NCBI RefSeq assembly: GCF_964186625.1
Contig: NZ_OZ075108.1
Span: forward strand, 3,051,001 to 3,115,000
Reading direction: 5' to 3'
Source: Asticcacaulis sp. MM231
Lineage (GTDB): Bacteria; Pseudomonadota; Alphaproteobacteria; Caulobacterales; Caulobacteraceae
Length of the DNA: 64,000 bases
The number at the start of each line of letters is the position of its first letter. The first letter of the stretch is position 1. The notes beneath the pieces are model-generated. The model was not told the DNA's origin and searched no databases. It saw only the letters and a list, made by a program, of their open reading frames with translations. A program made the position numbers and the translations under genes. This document shows positions 45,186 through 54,332 of the stretch, one piece after another.

Positions 45186-47405
45186 ATGAAGCCACAGCCT
45201 CACATCACCGTAATTCTCAAAAATATCGTTTCCGCCACCGCCCTCACCTTGGCGCTGGGCCTGTCAACACCGGGTTATGCGGCTGACGCCCGCCCGTGGC
45301 TTGACAAGAGCCTGAACGCGGATCAGCGCGCCAGCCTGCTGGAAAAAGAACTGACGCTCGACGAACGCATCAGCCTTGTCCACGGCCCGATGGCGATGAT
45401 CTTTATGCCCGGCATGAAGCTGCCCGAGGGCGCCATCGGTTCAGCCGGTTTTATTCCAGGCATCGCGCGCCTCGGCATTCCCGCCCAGCAGGAGAGCGAT
45501 GCGTCCCTGGGCGTCACCAATCCCGGCAATGCGCGACCGGGCGATACAGCGACGGCCCTGCCCTCCAGCCTGTCGCTGGCCGCCACCTTCAACCCTGATC
45601 TTGCCTTCAAGGGCGGTGCGGTCGTGGGCGCAGAGGCGCGGTCGCGAGGCATAAATGTGCAACTGGCCGGCGGCGTCAATCTGGCGCGCGATCCGCGCGG
45701 CGGCCGCAATTTCGAGTATGCCGGTGAAGATCCCTGGCTGGCCGGCAACATCGCCGGCGCGGCCATAAAGGGCATTGAAAGCCAGAATGTCATCTCCACC
45801 GTCAAGCATTTTGCCATAAACGATCAGGAGACCGGCCGAAACTTCGCCAACAGCGTCATCTCCGAATCCGCTATGCGCGAGTCAGACCTGCTGGCCTTCC
45901 AGATCGCCATCGAAAAAGGGCAGCCCGGCTCGGTGATGTGTTCTTACAATCTGGTCAATGGCGCCTATGCCTGCGGCAACGACCACCTGCTCAACAAGGT
46001 GCTGAAAGGTGACTGGGGCTATAAGGGCTACGTCATGTCCGATTGGGGCGCGGTCAAATCCACCGATTTCGCCGTAAAGGGCCTCGACCAGCAATCCGGC
46101 GAACAACTCGACAAACAGATCTGGTTCGGCGAACCGCTGAAAGCCGCCGTGCAAAACGGCGCCATAGCTCCGGCGCGCCTCTCCGATATGACGCACCGCA
46201 TCCTGCGCTCGATGTTTGCCGCCGGCCTGTTTGATTCCCCGGCAGCGGTGACGGTCGACAAGACAGCCAACGCCGAGGTGTCGCGCCAGGCGGCCGCCGA
46301 AGGCATCGTCCTGCTCAAGAACGACGGCAACCTGCTGCCTCTCGCCGCCAGCGCCAAGTCGATCCTGATCGTCGGCGGTCATGCCGATGCCGGCGTCCTG
46401 TCGGGCGGCGGCTCGTCGCAGGTCACAGCCGATACCCATCAACTCGCCCTTCCGGTGGGCGGCGAAGGCATGATGGCGGCGTTTAACCGCATGAACTTCC
46501 ATATGTCATCGCCGGTCAAGGCCTTGAAGGATCGCCTGCCCAACGCCACCATCCGCTTCGATACCGGCCGCTATCCGGCGGAAGCGGCGCGCAAGGCGAA
46601 GGATGCCGATCTGGTGATCGTCTTCGGCAATCAGTGGATGGCAGAAGGCGATGATGCGCCTGACCTCAATCTGCCCGATGGCCAGGATGCCCTGATCAGC
46701 GCGATCGCCGACGCCAATCCTCGCACTGTCGTGGTCCTGCAAACCGGCGGCGCCGTCAGCATGCCTTGGCTGAAAAAGACGCCGGCCGTGGTCGAGGCCT
46801 GGTATGCCGGCCAGAAGGGCGGCGAGGCCATCGCTGACGTCCTGACCGGCGCGGTCAATCCGTCCGGCCATCTGCCCGTCACCTTCCCGGTTACCATCGA
46901 CCAGTATCCGCGCGCCACCATGCCCGGTCTGGGCCTGCCCGAAGGACAGGTGTTCGACGTGCATTACGACGAGGGCGCCGACATAGGCTACCGCCGCTTC
47001 GCCGCCCTGAACCAGAAAGCGCTTTTCCCCTTCGGTTACGGCCTGTCCTATACCAAATTCAGCTATAGCGACGTCAAGGTGACCGGTGGCGACAAGCTGA
47101 CGGTCAGCTTCAAGGTCACCAATACTGGCTCTGTGCGTGGCAAGGATGCGCCTCAGGTATATCTCGAACAAACGCCGGCGGGGCCCGCCAAGCGTCTGAT
47201 CGCTTTCTCTAAGGTGGATCTGGCGCCCGGCGAAAGCACCACCGTCTCCGTCACCGCAGATTCGCGCCTGCTCTCGCGCTTTGATGACAAGGCCAACGCC
47301 TGGTCACAATCCGCCGGTCGCTACGCTGTTTCCGTCGCTCACGATGCCGAAGATGCCGGCCTCAAAGGCGCGGCCACACTACCTGCGGCCACGCGCAAGC
47401 CCTAG
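45186..47405 (+). CDS. GH3 beta-glucosidase, secreted
   Basis: A 739-residue GH3 enzyme with signal peptide (about 1-32, cleavage after GYA). The nucleophile is Asp286 in VMSDWGAVKS. The sandwich domain carries GGHADAGVLSGGGSSQV and the fibronectin-III-like domain ends the protein. It is the third GH3 paralogue in the window, with the same plan as those at 1-1545 and 40208-42511, but it lacks their THST loop after the nucleophile (AVKST instead), so substrate choice may differ. The lacI gene follows 75 bp downstream on the same strand, and a perfect LacI-type operator lies ahead, suggesting that enzyme and regulator form a self-controlled unit. Confidence 0.95.
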   Translation: MKPQPHITVILKNIVSATALTLALGLSTPGYAADARPWLDKSLNADQRASLLEKELTLDERISLVHGPMAMIFMPGMKLPEGAIGSAGFIPGIARLGIPAQQESDASLGVTNPGNARPGDTATALPSSLSLAATFNPDLAFKGGAVVGAEARSRGINVQLAGGVNLARDPRGGRNFEYAGEDPWLAGNIAGAAIKGIESQNVISTVKHFAINDQETGRNFANSVISESAMRESDLLAFQIAIEKGQPGSVMCSYNLVNGAYACGNDHLLNKVLKGDWGYKGYVMSDWGAVKSTDFAVKGLDQQSGEQLDKQIWFGEPLKAAVQNGAIAPARLSDMTHRILRSMFAAGLFDSPAAVTVDKTANAEVSRQAAAEGIVLLKNDGNLLPLAASAKSILIVGGHADAGVLSGGGSSQVTADTHQLALPVGGEGMMAAFNRMNFHMSSPVKALKDRLPNATIRFDTGRYPAEAARKAKDADLVIVFGNQWMAEGDDAPDLNLPDGQDALISAIADANPRTVVVLQTGGAVSMPWLKKTPAVVEAWYAGQKGGEAIADVLTGAVNPSGHLPVTFPVTIDQYPRATMPGLGLPEGQVFDVHYDEGADIGYRRFAALNQKALFPFGYGLSYTKFSYSDVKVTGGDKLTVSFKVTNTGSVRGKDAPQVYLEQTPAGPAKRLIAFSKVDLAPGESTTVSVTADSRLLSRFDDKANAWSQSAGRYAVSVAHDAEDAGLKGAATLPAATRKP

Positions 47406-47480
47406 AAGCGGGGAAAAGCGTTTACTCTCGCCACGAATGGATTAAGTCTCGGGAGACTGTTTCCGAACAACTCCGAAATA

Positions 47481-48513
47481 ATGAAAAACCTGACGATTAT
47501 TGATATTGCGCGCGAAGCCGAAGTCTCCATAAAAACGGTTTCGCGCGTTCTCAACCACGAAAACGGCGTGGGCGCCGATACGCGCGCGCGGGTTCAGGCA
47601 ATTATCGAGTTCGCATGGCTTCAAGCCGAATGCGGCGGCGCGCTCCTTGCCTGGCTCGCGCAGCTATCTGGTCGGGCTGATGATCTTCAGTGAAGACATT
47701 CATTACTATTACAGCGCCTTACAGGCAGGCGTCATGCGCGCCGCCCGGCGTCATGGCTACCATATGATCATGGAGTTGATGAAGGGCTACGAATCCGAGG
47801 ACCGGCACGCCGTGCTCAGGCGTCTCGGCTCATCCCGGTTTGACGCCATGGTCGTGCCGCCGCCCATGTGCGACGATCCGGTTATTCTCGACATGCTGGA
47901 GACCTTGCGCATACCCTATATCCGGATTGCGCCGCGCTTGCAGCTGGAGCGATCCTCCTACATTTACATGAACGACAGCCAGGCCGCCTATGAGGTGATG
48001 GAACACCTGTGGAACCTCGGCCATCGGCAGATCCTTTATGTCGGCTTCCGGGAAACCGGCGCCAGCCTTGATCGCTATGACGGTTACACACGCTTTTTCC
48101 GTGATAAGGGGCAAGTGCCCCCCTTCCCCCTGATTGAGGTCGGCAATGCGACGCCCAAGGGTGCGATCGCGACGGGCGAAACGATCATGATGTCCGATAA
48201 CCGGCCGACGGCGATTTTCGCCGGCAGCGATATGATCGCTTTTGGCCTGATGACGGCCGCGGCAAAGAGCGGATTATCGGTGCCTGGCGACATATCCGTG
48301 GTCGGTTTCGACGACAGTCCGGGCGCGGAAAGCGTCTGGCCGCCGCTCACAACCATTCAGCAGCCCATCGTTGACATGGGGGAAAGCGCGGTCGACAACA
48401 TCGTCAAAGCGCTCGGTGGCGATCTCGCCGTCAAGGCCAAGGCGGCCCATATACTGGACTTCAGCCTGATCATCCGGGGCTCGACCGCGCCGCCGCGCCA
48501 GCCCGACGCTTAA
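47481..48513 (+). pseudogene. LacI-family transcriptional regulator, one apparent frameshift
   Basis: A sugar-responsive repressor or activator. The N-terminal HTH is intact (LTIIDIAREAEVSIKTVSRVLN, hinge region RARVQAII), and so is the periplasmic-binding-protein-like ligand domain from YLVGLMIFSEDIHYYYSALQAG to the dimer region. Between them the frame shifts by one base at about 47611-47617: dropping one base gives IIEFAGFKPNAAARSLPGSRSYLVG, the normal LacI hinge. The restored protein is about 343 residues. Like the flgE and dusA breaks, this is a +1 event. It follows the GH3 gene on the same strand and is the natural candidate to bind the two GAnAACGTTGTC operators at 44660 and 45016. Confidence 0.85.
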
Positions 48514-48528
48514 GGCTTTCCTCCGCCT

Positions 48529-49923
48529 TTACGGCTTCGAAAAGCGCCAAGAGTTGAGATTGAACAGCGGCGCGTCACCTTCGCCTTTGAAGACAAGGAA
48601 CAGGTCATGCGTGCCAATGGCATTGGATACGGGTGTTGTCTGGGTTTGCCAGTCATCCCAGCCGGCGGTCGGCTTGACGGTCAAGCGACCGATCTGCGGG
48701 CCATCGACCGAATCCAGACGCAGTTCGATCACCCCGCCCTTGCCACCGCTGGCCAGATTGGCCGTGAACGTCGAGGCGCCCGCCTGTCCGAAGTCAACGC
48801 CATTGACCTTGGTATAGGTCAGGTCGGTGATACGCGTGAGATACATGCCCACCTTGCTGCTTTTGGCGGTTTTGACGCCCGGCGCCCAGTCGATCGGACG
48901 ATCCCTGTCTCTTTTGACCTTTGACGTCCAGGCGATCGTTTCGGCTTCCACCCGCTCATAAGGGGATAGCGTATGCAGTTGTTTGGCGCCAACACCATCC
49001 CACCACGGCAGGAGCTGAATCGTGCCATCGGGGTTGTAGGTGAGTTCCGTCACGGTAACCGATCGCCGCTCGTGGTGGATCGGCGTTTCGGCAAAATTCA
49101 GGCGATAATTGAAGCCGAACACATAGGATTTGTCCTTGTAATCGATGATGCCGGGATGGTTGCCGGTCGCGCCCGGGTTGCCGGCCATGATGTCGCCATT
49201 GTAGATCCATGGCCCGGTGGGCTTGTCGCTCATGACGTAGCCGATGCCTTCGGGGCAGCAGGTCGAGGCATAGGCCAGATAATATTTCGATTTGTGCTTA
49301 TAAAACCACGGGCCTTCCTGGTAGTTGGCCGGCTTGGAAGCGACTTTCTCGATCTTTCCGGAATAGGAGACCATGTCCTTGTTCAGCTTGACGTACCAGA
49401 GATTCGGATTGCCCCAGTACATATAGGCCTGGCCGTCTTCATCGACCCAGACGGTAGGGTCAATATAGCCCTCCGCCTTATCGATCAAAGGCTTGCCAAG
49501 CGCATCACGGAAGGGCCCTTCCGGCTTATCGGCGACCGCCACAGCGATCACATTCTTGGGCCATCCGGCAACGCTGATGGGGACGTACATGTAAAACTTG
49601 CCGTCACGCTCCACCACCTGCGGTGCCCAGGCGTCATTGTCCTGTACGGCCCAGGGGAAGGTCTTCAGCGACGCCACAACGCCTTTGTCGGTCCAGTTGA
49701 CCATATCCGTGGAGGCATAAAGCCGCCAGTCCAGCATCTTGAAGCCGTTGGCGTCATCTTCATCGTGGCTGGTGTAGAGATAGACCACGCCATCGTGCAC
49801 CAGAGGCGCCGGGTCGGCGGTGAAATGCGTTTGGATGATCGGGTTTTCCGCGAAGGACGAGGGCGCAGCGCATAAGGCGACCGCAGCGAATAAACCCGTA
49901 TACATTAAGCTGCGAACAGACAT
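48529..49923 (-). CDS. GH43 glycoside hydrolase with C-terminal CBM6-like domain
   Basis: A 464-residue secreted enzyme (signal peptide about 1-25). The five-bladed propeller of GH43 covers about 30-320, with the three acidic catalytic residues in FTADPAPLV (general base Asp), YIDPTVWVDEDG (pKa modulator Asp) and YQEGPWFY (general acid Glu). The last 130 residues (RVEAETIAW ... FNLNSWRF) are a CBM6-like beta-sandwich that binds xylan or related chains. GH43 enzymes of this plan are alpha-L-arabinofuranosidases or beta-xylosidases; which one cannot be told. It is convergent with lacI and divergent from the GH31 gene. Confidence 0.92.
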   Translation of the reverse strand: MSVRSLMYTGLFAAVALCAAPSSFAENPIIQTHFTADPAPLVHDGVVYLYTSHDEDDANGFKMLDWRLYASTDMVNWTDKGVVASLKTFPWAVQDNDAWAPQVVERDGKFYMYVPISVAGWPKNVIAVAVADKPEGPFRDALGKPLIDKAEGYIDPTVWVDEDGQAYMYWGNPNLWYVKLNKDMVSYSGKIEKVASKPANYQEGPWFYKHKSKYYLAYASTCCPEGIGYVMSDKPTGPWIYNGDIMAGNPGATGNHPGIIDYKDKSYVFGFNYRLNFAETPIHHERRSVTVTELTYNPDGTIQLLPWWDGVGAKQLHTLSPYERVEAETIAWTSKVKRDRDRPIDWAPGVKTAKSSKVGMYLTRITDLTYTKVNGVDFGQAGASTFTANLASGGKGGVIELRLDSVDGPQIGRLTVKPTAGWDDWQTQTTPVSNAIGTHDLFLVFKGEGDAPLFNLNSWRFSKP

Positions 49924-50314
49924 TGGAAGCTCCCTGATAAAGCGCCGAGTCTTGCGCCGGCTACCTCTAATAAAAACTATTTTTAAATATAAGGCAATTC
50001 TTACGTGTCTTTCACGGCCATAAGCGATTGACTTATTTCAACCCGTCGATAAATTGATACCGCTAACACCTTACGGAGTTTTATGTCGGTTGAGCGCACT
50101 CGGCGCCAATATGAGTGCGGCAAATCGGTAAAGTGAAGGCAGTCTCAGGCGCGCTAAAAAGACGCTGGCTACAGGAAACAAACAGGACTTCGCCTTAATC
50201 AACAGGCAGCCATGGTATGCGTGCGGGGGATACTCTGCACATCTTCCAAGGCTGCATTTGTCAGCAGCGTGAACGCGCTGGCTGAAGGTGAACCGCGAAA
50301 AAGGGTAATGCCAA
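49924..50314. other. Divergent control region, GH43 / GH31
   Basis: 391 bp without a supported gene. It carries one LacI-type operator-like site (50055-50068) nearer to the GH43 side. The GH31 ribosome site is AAGGGTAA, ahead of the ATG at 50315. Confidence 0.55.
50055..50068. promoter_or_regulatory. LacI-type operator-like site (TGATACCGCTAACA)
   Basis: Imperfect palindrome of the TGnTAnCGnTAnCA form, sharing 12 of 14 positions with the perfect site ahead of gap (10125-10138). It lies about 130 bp from the GH43 start and 250 bp from the GH31 start. It resembles the xylose-type operator known from Caulobacter, which would suit an alpha-xylosidase gene. Confidence 0.5.
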
Positions 50315-53248
50315 ATGAAATATCTGCCGACAAAGACGCTTCTCCTAACAACATGCGTGTCGTTTCTGGCGCTTATGCCCGCCATGGCTGGCGCTGCTGC
50401 CCCGACCGGCCTCGATGCGAATGGCCACCTTTTGAAGGTGGAAGCGCCCGTTAAGGCCGGCCTGTCCTTTACGCGACTCGCAGACGGCTTGCAGATCACC
50501 CATGACGGCATCACCAAGAACATCATCTTCTATGGCCCGCAGACCGTGCGCATCAATGCGAACCTGGGCAAAAACTACTGGACCGCGCCGAGCATCGTCG
50601 TCGTCGACAAGCCGACAGCCGTGGCCTTTGACATCAGGGAAACGCCGACCGATCTCAGTATCGTTTCGGAAAAACTGACCATCGTCGTCGATAAATCTTC
50701 GGGCGCCCTCACCTTCAAGGATGCCATCGGCAAGGTCTATACCCGCGAACGCGCCAGAGCCCCGGAGAGCCTCAAGCCGGTCGAGATCTCCGGCGCGCCG
50801 ACCTATGAGGCGCAAAATACCTTCACCCTCAAACCCGATGAGGGCATATTCGGCTTTGGCTTCATCGACGAGGGTGAGCTCAACCGTCGCAACAAGGATA
50901 TCCTGCTGGTCCAGACCAATACCGGAATCGTCATTCCGGTCATGGTGTCGTCCGAAAAATACGGCATCCTCTGGGATACCTATTCCAAGATGATCTTCAA
51001 GGATAATGCCGAAGGCGCGACGCTGTGGGCCGAGAGCGCGCCGGGCGGCGTCGATTACTACTTCATGGGTGGCGACAGCATTGACAACGTGGTCAAGTCA
51101 TATCGTCACCTGACGGGGGAGGCGCCGATGTATCCCAAGCAGGCGTTTGGCCTGTTCATGAGCAAGGAGCGCTACAAGACGCAGGACCGCCTGCTGGAGG
51201 TGGCCCGCACCTTCCGCGAAAAGCAGTTCCCGCTCGATTACATCGTTCAGGACTGGCAATACTGGGGCAGCGACACCGATGGCACCTGGAGCGGCATGAT
51301 CTGGAACAAGGCGCGCTATCCCGATCCGGAAGGCATGATCAGGACGCTGCACGAAGAACATCTGAAGCTGATGATTTCGATCTGGCCGTCGGTCGGCAAC
51401 GACACCGAACTCGGCAAGGAACTGGATTCTCACGGCCTGCGTTTCGAGCCGCTGCACTGGATCTCGAAACACGCGCGCGTCTATGACGCCTATAGCCCGC
51501 TCGGCCGGCAGATCTATTTCAAGTACATAAAGCAGGGCCTGCTCGACAAGGGCGTCGACGCGCTGTGGATGGACGGCACCGAGGTGGAGGTCGGCACGGC
51601 GGCATGGGATCCGGACGATAACATCCGCGATATCAAGAGCCTGGGTAAGAATGCGCTCGGTGATTTCTCGCGCTATCTCAATCCCTATACCCTGATGACG
51701 ACGCAAGGCACCTATGACGGCCAGCGCGCCACCAGCGACAAGCGCGTTTTCACCCTGACACGCTCGGCATGGGCTGGGGCGCAACGCACCGGCGCGGCCT
51801 CGTGGTCGGGCGATATTTTCGCCAACTGGAAGACCTTCGGCGAGCAGATCAATGGCGGCGCCAATGTCACCATTACCGGCAATCCCTACTGGTCGCAGGA
51901 TACCGGCGGCTTCTTCGTCACCGAGTTTGCCGGCGGCGAACAGAACCCCGCCTATCGTGAGCTTTTCGCACGCTGGTTCCAGTTCGGCGCCTTCAACCCG
52001 ATCTTCCGGGTTCATGGCACCAGCATAGAGCGCGAACCCTATATCTTCAAGGATCTTGATCCGGAGATGTACGGCTCGCTTCTCAAGAGTGTCAACCTGC
52101 GCTACCGCCTGCTGCCCTATATCTACAGCCTGAGTTGGAAGGTGACCTCCGACGGCTATACCCTGATGCGGGCCATGCCGATGGATTTCCCCGCAGACAA
52201 GACGACCTATGCCATCAATGACGCCTTCATGTTTGGCGGGACACTGCTCGTTCATCCGGTCACGCGCCCGATGTATCACATCCAGAATCCGCCCGCGGAG
52301 ACCATCCCTTCGAGCGCCCTGCGCACCAAAGCGGGTCAAGCAGGACTGGAAGGGCAGTATTTTGCCGGTGAGACCTTTGAAACCCCCAAGGGCAAGACGG
52401 TGGATGCGACGCTTGACCTGAAATGGCCGGGGCCGCCTCTGGCGCAACCGCCTGCAGGCCTCGATGGGCTCGACCACTTCTCCGCGCGCTGGGAAGGCGA
52501 ACTCGTAGCGCCTGAAGCCGGTGACTATGAAATCGGGGTGGAAGGCGATGACGGCTTCCGCCTGTTCCTGAAGGGGGAGAAGGTCATCGATGACTGGAAC
52601 AATGGCCCCAAACGCTACAAGAGCGCAAAGGTGACGCTCAAGGCAGGCGAGAGGGTTCCCCTCAGGATCGAGTATTATCAGGGCGCCTCGGATCGCAGCC
52701 TGCGACTCGCCTGGCGCACGCCAAGCCAGATCAAGGCGCTGGCTTCCGCTTACAAGGGCCTAGATCTCAAGGTTGCCACCTATCTGCCGCAGGGGACCGG
52801 CTGGTATGACTTCTATACCAATGCCCGTCTCGACGGCGGCCAGACCGTCACGCGCGAGGCGCCGCTGGATATCATCCCGCTTTATGTCAAGGCAGGCTCG
52901 ATTGTTCCGATGGGGCCGGTTCAGCAATACGCCACCGAGAAGCCCGACGCGCCTTATGAAATCCGCGTTTACCCCGGCGCGGACGCGTCCTTCACCCTCT
53001 ACGAAGACGACAACGAAACGTACAACTATGAAAAGGGCCAGTACGCGACCTATGATCTGACGTGGAATGACAAGGCGCAGACCCTCTCGATCGGCGCGCG
53101 CAAGGGCACCTATCCGGGGCTGGTCACCTCGCGCACCCTGAACATCGTCATCGCCGCCCCTGGCAACGCGACCGGCGGCGAACCGGCGGCCCCTTCAAAA
53201 ACGATTGTCTATAGCGGCAAGGCGGAAACCCTCTCCTTCAGGCCATAG
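50315..53248 (+). CDS. GH31 alpha-xylosidase with inserted PA14 domain
   Basis: A 977-residue secreted GH31 enzyme (signal peptide about 1-27), expected to remove alpha-xylose from the non-reducing end of xyloglucan oligosaccharides. The catalytic nucleophile is Asp420 in ALWMDGTEVEV and the acid/base Asp500 in WSGDIFANW. A PA14 domain (about residues 676-808, with LEGQYFAGETF, GDDGFRLFLKGEKVIDDW and LRLAWRTPSQ) interrupts the region between the barrel and the C-terminal beta domain. PA14 also occurs in the xyloglucan-acting Cellvibrio Xyl31A, where it aids binding of longer chains; that comparison supports the substrate. Divergent from GH43 and followed by the GntR gene on the other strand. 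Confidence 0.94.
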   Translation: MKYLPTKTLLLTTCVSFLALMPAMAGAAAPTGLDANGHLLKVEAPVKAGLSFTRLADGLQITHDGITKNIIFYGPQTVRINANLGKNYWTAPSIVVVDKPTAVAFDIRETPTDLSIVSEKLTIVVDKSSGALTFKDAIGKVYTRERARAPESLKPVEISGAPTYEAQNTFTLKPDEGIFGFGFIDEGELNRRNKDILLVQTNTGIVIPVMVSSEKYGILWDTYSKMIFKDNAEGATLWAESAPGGVDYYFMGGDSIDNVVKSYRHLTGEAPMYPKQAFGLFMSKERYKTQDRLLEVARTFREKQFPLDYIVQDWQYWGSDTDGTWSGMIWNKARYPDPEGMIRTLHEEHLKLMISIWPSVGNDTELGKELDSHGLRFEPLHWISKHARVYDAYSPLGRQIYFKYIKQGLLDKGVDALWMDGTEVEVGTAAWDPDDNIRDIKSLGKNALGDFSRYLNPYTLMTTQGTYDGQRATSDKRVFTLTRSAWAGAQRTGAASWSGDIFANWKTFGEQINGGANVTITGNPYWSQDTGGFFVTEFAGGEQNPAYRELFARWFQFGAFNPIFRVHGTSIEREPYIFKDLDPEMYGSLLKSVNLRYRLLPYIYSLSWKVTSDGYTLMRAMPMDFPADKTTYAINDAFMFGGTLLVHPVTRPMYHIQNPPAETIPSSALRTKAGQAGLEGQYFAGETFETPKGKTVDATLDLKWPGPPLAQPPAGLDGLDHFSARWEGELVAPEAGDYEIGVEGDDGFRLFLKGEKVIDDWNNGPKRYKSAKVTLKAGERVPLRIEYYQGASDRSLRLAWRTPSQIKALASAYKGLDLKVATYLPQGTGWYDFYTNARLDGGQTVTREAPLDIIPLYVKAGSIVPMGPVQQYATEKPDAPYEIRVYPGADASFTLYEDDNETYNYEKGQYATYDLTWNDKAQTLSIGARKGTYPGLVTSRTLNIVIAAPGNATGGEPAAPSKTIVYSGKAETLSFRP

Positions 53249-53372
53249 CGCCTGGGGGTTGGACTGGTCGTTCAAAAGATTATCGTCAATGGCGCGAGAC
53301 TACCCGACAGTTACTTCGGCCCGCCAGACAACAGACGGGTTTCATAGAGTACTCGGAGGCAAAATGCCCGGG

Positions 53373-54164
53373 CTAGGGTACAATGCTCTTGGTCCGGCTC
53401 AGGACCGTCTGCCTTTTTTGCTTGAGCTGCCTTTTGAGCGCTTCTATTTCCGCCGTCTCTGTCGCATCGAGCAGGTACTCGCGCACCCCCTCCAGATGCT
53501 CGCGCATGGCCTGACGGGCAGCGGATGGATTGCGCGCCTTGAGCGCGCTGATGATGTTTTTGTGTTCAAGAATGCGGGCGCCAAGCCCTCCCCCGCGCGC
53601 CCGCGACATGATCTGGGTGGCAAGGGGGGATTTTTTGCGCAAATCCCACAACAACTCTATGGCCGCGATCAGCGCGCCATTGTGCGTCATGGAGGCGATA
53701 TGGATATGGAAATTCCGATCCGCCGTTTCGCAAACGTCAGGGTCGGTCAATTCCATGTGAAGCACATAGTCGTTCAGAGTGTCGATATCATCGGCAGAAG
53801 CCGCTTCCGCCGCAAGACCGGCGGCATCGCCTTCAATAAGGATACGGGCCTCAACCAGCTCAAAAGCGCCCACGCTCAGGTCGTCGGTCGGCAGATCCAT
53901 GCCCTCGGACAGTTTGCCCTCACGGGCCTGTCCCTGAACGACGTAGATGCCTGAACGATCACGGATTTCGACGATGTTGAGAATTTCAAGGGCGATCATG
54001 GCCTCTCGAATGGTGGGCCGGCTCACACCCAGGGAGTTTGCCAGATCGCGCTCCGGCGGAAGCTTCCCCGTCGCGGAAAACGTGCCGTCCTTAATCATGG
54101 CGACAATCTGATCGGCAACATTTCGGTAAAGTCTGTTAGGGGCCTGGCCTGCCGACACGTTCAT
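53373..54164 (-). CDS. FadR-type GntR-family regulator
   Basis: A 263-residue transcription factor with an N-terminal winged HTH (LYRNVADQIVAMIKDGTF ... LPPERDLANSLGVSRPTIREAM) and a C-terminal FCD ligand domain (about 100-245) that normally binds an organic or sugar acid, often with a metal held by Asp and His residues (DRNFHIHIA). It sits between the GH31 and the large TonB receptor genes, so it may sense a sugar acid made during hemicellulose breakdown. The ATG at 54164 directly follows GGAGGAAG; a start 33 bases upstream has no ribosome site. A likely target is the palindrome at 57422-57448 ahead of the receptor gene, or its own promoter. Confidence 0.9.
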   Translation of the reverse strand: MNVSAGQAPNRLYRNVADQIVAMIKDGTFSATGKLPPERDLANSLGVSRPTIREAMIALEILNIVEIRDRSGIYVVQGQAREGKLSEGMDLPTDDLSVGAFELVEARILIEGDAAGLAAEAASADDIDTLNDYVLHMELTDPDVCETADRNFHIHIASMTHNGALIAAIELLWDLRKKSPLATQIMSRARGGGLGARILEHKNIISALKARNPSAARQAMREHLEGVREYLLDATETAEIEALKRQLKQKRQTVLSRTKSIVP

Positions 54165-54332
54165 CTTCCTCCGTCCGGCGAAGCCAGATACGGTCATCAG
54201 TGTAGAATAGTTCTGTTGCGGGTTTCAAGCCATATCGAGCCGGCGCCAATTTGCGACGCCCTGAGGCGCGACAAGACGCCGGACCTGCCCCTTGAGATAG
54301 GGGGAAGGCCCGGCGCAAGCGTTTAGAGCGTT

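Noticed and set aside
44876..45286. Short open frames in the esterase/GH3 control region
   Set aside because: They run through operators and the GH3 start and have no ribosome sites.
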